Assembly (NCBI GenBank): GCA_938038815.1
Contig: CALHTF010000058.1
Coordinates: 1 to 52,583, forward strand
Source of the DNA: an uncultured Acidimicrobiales bacterium
Lineage (GTDB): Bacteria > Actinomycetota > Acidimicrobiia > Acidimicrobiales > SHLQ01
Direction: 5' to 3'
DNA: 52,583 nucleotides
Below the pieces are notes generated by a model. The model did no database searches. It was not told the origin of the DNA and saw nothing but the letters and a program-made list of their open reading frames with translations. The position numbers and the translations under genes were made by a program. Below are positions 50,825 to 52,583 of the stretch, one piece after another. How positions within the stretch are numbered: the stretch's first letter is position 1; every line of letters starts with the position of its first letter.

Positions 50825-52417
50825 CTAGGAGATCTTCGGTGCGTCGGCGGCGACGAATCGCTCGCGCAACTCACGTTTGAGCACCTTGCCGGTGGCGTTG
50901 CGCGGGAGCTCGTCGATGATGGCGATATCGCTCGGCACCTTGAATTTCGCGAGCCGGCTGGCGCAGTGTTCCTGCACGGCAACCCGTTCGAGCGAGGTGT
51001 CGGGCTTGAGCACCAACACCGCGAGCCCGGCCTCCCCCCACTTGTCGTCGGGGATGCCGATCACCGCTGCCTCGGCGACCTCGGGAAGCTCATACAGCGC
51101 GTTCTCGACCTCGGCGGGATACACGTTCTCGCCACCAGAGATGTACATGTCCTTCCAGCGGTCGACGATGTACACGAACCCTTCGTCGTCGATCCGAGCC
51201 GCATCACCCGTCTTAAGCCAGCGCCCTTCGAACGCGTCGGCGGTGGCGTCGGGACGGTTCCAGTAGCCGGGGGTTATGTGGGGGCCAGCCACCCACAACT
51301 CGCCAACCTCGTCAGCCTCGCAGTCGCCGCCGGTTTCGTTCACCACCCGAAATTCGGTGTGCAGCAACGCCTTGCCCGTCGAGCCGACCTTGCGCAGCGA
51401 ATCTCCCGGGTCGAGGCAAATGCAACCGGGGCTGGTCTCGGTCATGCCGAAGCCCTGCACCAACGGCACACCACGTTCGGTCCAGGCATCGAGGATGGCG
51501 ATTGCGCATGGCGCCCCGCCAACCCCTGCCATCTGCAACCCCGACAAGTCGGTTTGATCGAAGTCGGGGTGCGCCATCATGAATTGGTACGGCGCCGGTA
51601 CGGCGAAGAAGTGGGTGATGCCATGCTCGGGATCGCCGAGGATCGACAGCGTCTCGCCGGGGTCGAAAGCCTTCTGAATTACCACGGTGCCACCGGCGTG
51701 CAACACCGGGTTCGAGTAGCAGTTGAGTCCACCGGTGTGGAACAACGGCAACACGTTGAGGTGCACGCTGTCGAGGCCCACTCGGGCCGGGAGCCCCAGG
51801 TTGACCGCGTTCCAGAAGTTCATCCCGTGGGTGATCATCGCCCCCTTGGGCAACCCGGTCGTGCCCGAGGTGTACATGATGGTGATCACATCGTCGTGGG
51901 TGAGTTCGACACGATCTGGCGCCGGCCCCGCATTGGCGAGCGCCTGCTCGTAGGGGCTGTCGGGTGAACCACCGTCGATGGCCAGCAATTCATCGATCGA
52001 ACACTGCTCCTGCAGTGCCGCCGCCGTGTCGGCAAGGGTCACGTCGTGCACCAACAACTTCGGGCCACTGTCGTTGACGATGAACGCCAGCTCGGGCACC
52101 GTCAGTCGCCAATTAAGCAGAACGCAGATGGCGCCCACTCGACCGCAAGCGAACTGAATGTCGAAGAACTCGACGCCGTTCTGGGCCAGCACCGCCACCC
52201 GGTCACCGTGGCCAATACCGAGCGACGCCAAGTAGCCCGCCATGGCATCGATACGACCATCGAGCTCGGCGTAGGTGAAGCTGCGCCCACTGCCCAGGTC
52301 GCGAACCGCCTCTTTGTTCGGGCGCTGTGCCGTGTGATGGCTTATCCAGTCATACGCCCGAACCGGCCCGTGCCCGGCTGGTCGTGAGATGTTCATTTCC
52401 GTAGTCGCGTCAGCCAT
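50825..52417 (-). CDS. Acyl-CoA synthetase (AMP-forming)
   Basis: 530 residues. P-loop YTSGTTGLPKG (182-192), QGFGMTETSPG, GRWLKTGDAARIDDEGFV, DRWKDMYISGGENVYPAEVEN and the catalytic Lys in NATGKVLKREL are all intact. A complete long/medium-chain or aryl acid:CoA ligase. It lies 9 nt after the stop of a gene that enters from the right edge, so the two may form an operon, with an additional leaderless promoter between. Confidence 0.93.
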   Translation of the reverse strand: MADATTEMNISRPAGHGPVRAYDWISHHTAQRPNKEAVRDLGSGRSFTYAELDGRIDAMAGYLASLGIGHGDRVAVLAQNGVEFFDIQFACGRVGAICVLLNWRLTVPELAFIVNDSGPKLLVHDVTLADTAAALQEQCSIDELLAIDGGSPDSPYEQALANAGPAPDRVELTHDDVITIMYTSGTTGLPKGAMITHGMNFWNAVNLGLPARVGLDSVHLNVLPLFHTGGLNCYSNPVLHAGGTVVIQKAFDPGETLSILGDPEHGITHFFAVPAPYQFMMAHPDFDQTDLSGLQMAGVGGAPCAIAILDAWTERGVPLVQGFGMTETSPGCICLDPGDSLRKVGSTGKALLHTEFRVVNETGGDCEADEVGELWVAGPHITPGYWNRPDATADAFEGRWLKTGDAARIDDEGFVYIVDRWKDMYISGGENVYPAEVENALYELPEVAEAAVIGIPDDKWGEAGLAVLVLKPDTSLERVAVQEHCASRLAKFKVPSDIAIIDELPRNATGKVLKRELRERFVAADAPKIS

Positions 52418-52423
52418 TGGTCG

Positions 52424-52429
52424 AACCTA
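52424..52429 (-). promoter_or_regulatory. -10 box TAGGTT, leaderless
   Basis: Minus-strand TAGGTT overlaps the stop of the upstream gene and is 6 nt before the ATG at 52417. Confidence 0.4.
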
Positions 52430-52583
52430 AACCCCGACCGGTACCCCGGGCGTACAGCCGCCGATTGAGAAGTCGGGGCCCACGTTCGGGTACCTGAAGC
52501 GCGGCCGGAGCAGTGTGCGGTCCGAGGAAATCAACGGCGACTGGTAAGCGTCGTTGAAAAGCATGTTCGGATCGCCTTGTTGA
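52427..52583 (-). CDS. C-terminal end of an unidentified protein
   Basis: The minus strand is open from the right edge to the TAG at 52427-52429, giving 51 residues beginning QQGDPNMLFNDAYQSPL and ending FSIGGCTPGVPVGV. Composition and frame look coding, and the stop fits directly before the ligase gene. Too short to name a family. Confidence 0.5.
   Translation of the reverse strand, partial: QQGDPNMLFNDAYQSPLISSDRTLLRPRFRYPNVGPDFSIGGCTPGVPVGV

Noticed and set aside
1..52583. tRNA, rRNA, CRISPR arrays, insertion sequences, prophage genes
   Set aside because: I saw no cloverleaf, regular repeat-spacer array, transposase or integrase motif. A tRNAscan or Rfam search could still find something short that I missed by eye.

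Overview
The window looks like chromosomal DNA of a free-living, aerobic, high-GC actinobacterium, most likely of the Acidimicrobiia (Ilumatobacter-like) or a neighbouring lineage. This is an inference from gene content: an F420-type luciferase-like oxidoreductase, a mycothiol-type maleylpyruvate isomerase homologue, DUF1214, DUF2855 and DUF2889 proteins, three P450s with a [3Fe-4S] ferredoxin, and many paralogous acyl-CoA ligases and enoyl-CoA hydratases. GTG/TTG starts, 4-nt start/stop overlaps and apparently leaderless promoters (TANNNT 6-8 nt before the start codon) are common. I see no rRNA, tRNA, CRISPR array, phage or transposase.

The main result is two selenoprotein genes, each split by an in-frame UGA that ordinary gene calling reads as a stop. 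The first (620-1396, minus) is a UGSC-family protein with UGA at 1121-1123. The second (25498-26661, minus) is a GrdB-like (glycine/sarcosine/betaine reductase selenoprotein B family) protein with UGA at 26197-26199 in a U-x-x-C-T motif. Each UGA is followed at the expected distance by a hairpin with a GUG apex (1090-1110 and 26169-26185), matching bacterial SECIS geometry. The two hairpins place GUG at nt 20-22 and 19-21 after the UGA. The organism should therefore decode selenocysteine, although no selA, selB, selC or selD lies in the window.

Layout. 1-2451: end of an Fe/2-oxoglutarate oxygenase, then (minus) the UGSC selenoprotein and its translationally coupled partner. 2550-5708: amidohydrolase, 2-hydroxyacid dehydrogenase, amidohydrolase operon. 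5717-8693: SDR, sugar-isomerase-like TIM barrel, aldonolactone-oxidase-like flavoenzyme. 8760-15070: TetR regulator with its operator, P450, LLM oxidoreductase, and a DUF1214/DUF2855/GST set. 15078-17902: acyl-CoA ligase, then a Tat-exported barrel protein coupled to an orphan Hcp. 17977-22809: P450, amidohydrolase, CYP153-like P450, VOC protein, ankyrin protein. 22807-22875: tandem palindromic repeat. 22930-25356: FMN reductase, pentapeptide-repeat protein, TauD-type oxygenase, ferredoxin. 25498-30914: GrdB-like selenoprotein, TetR, transglutaminase-like protein, amidase, YCII protein, frameshifted lipoprotein. 30935-44850: two divergent acyl-CoA gene clusters and a ligase pair. 44992-52583: DUF2200, OsmC, DUF2889, PEP-mutase-like enzyme with an ArsR-type regulator, MDMPI protein, amidohydrolase, isochorismatase-fold protein, acyl-CoA ligase, and the end of one more gene.

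Together the genes suggest oxidative and CoA-dependent breakdown of hydrophobic or cyclic carboxylic acids: P450s activate, ligases form CoA thioesters, dehydrogenase/hydratases/SDRs process them, and amidohydrolases and lactone or hydroxyacid enzymes handle ring-opened products. Substrates cannot be read from the sequence. No interval longer than about 300 bases lacks a gene.
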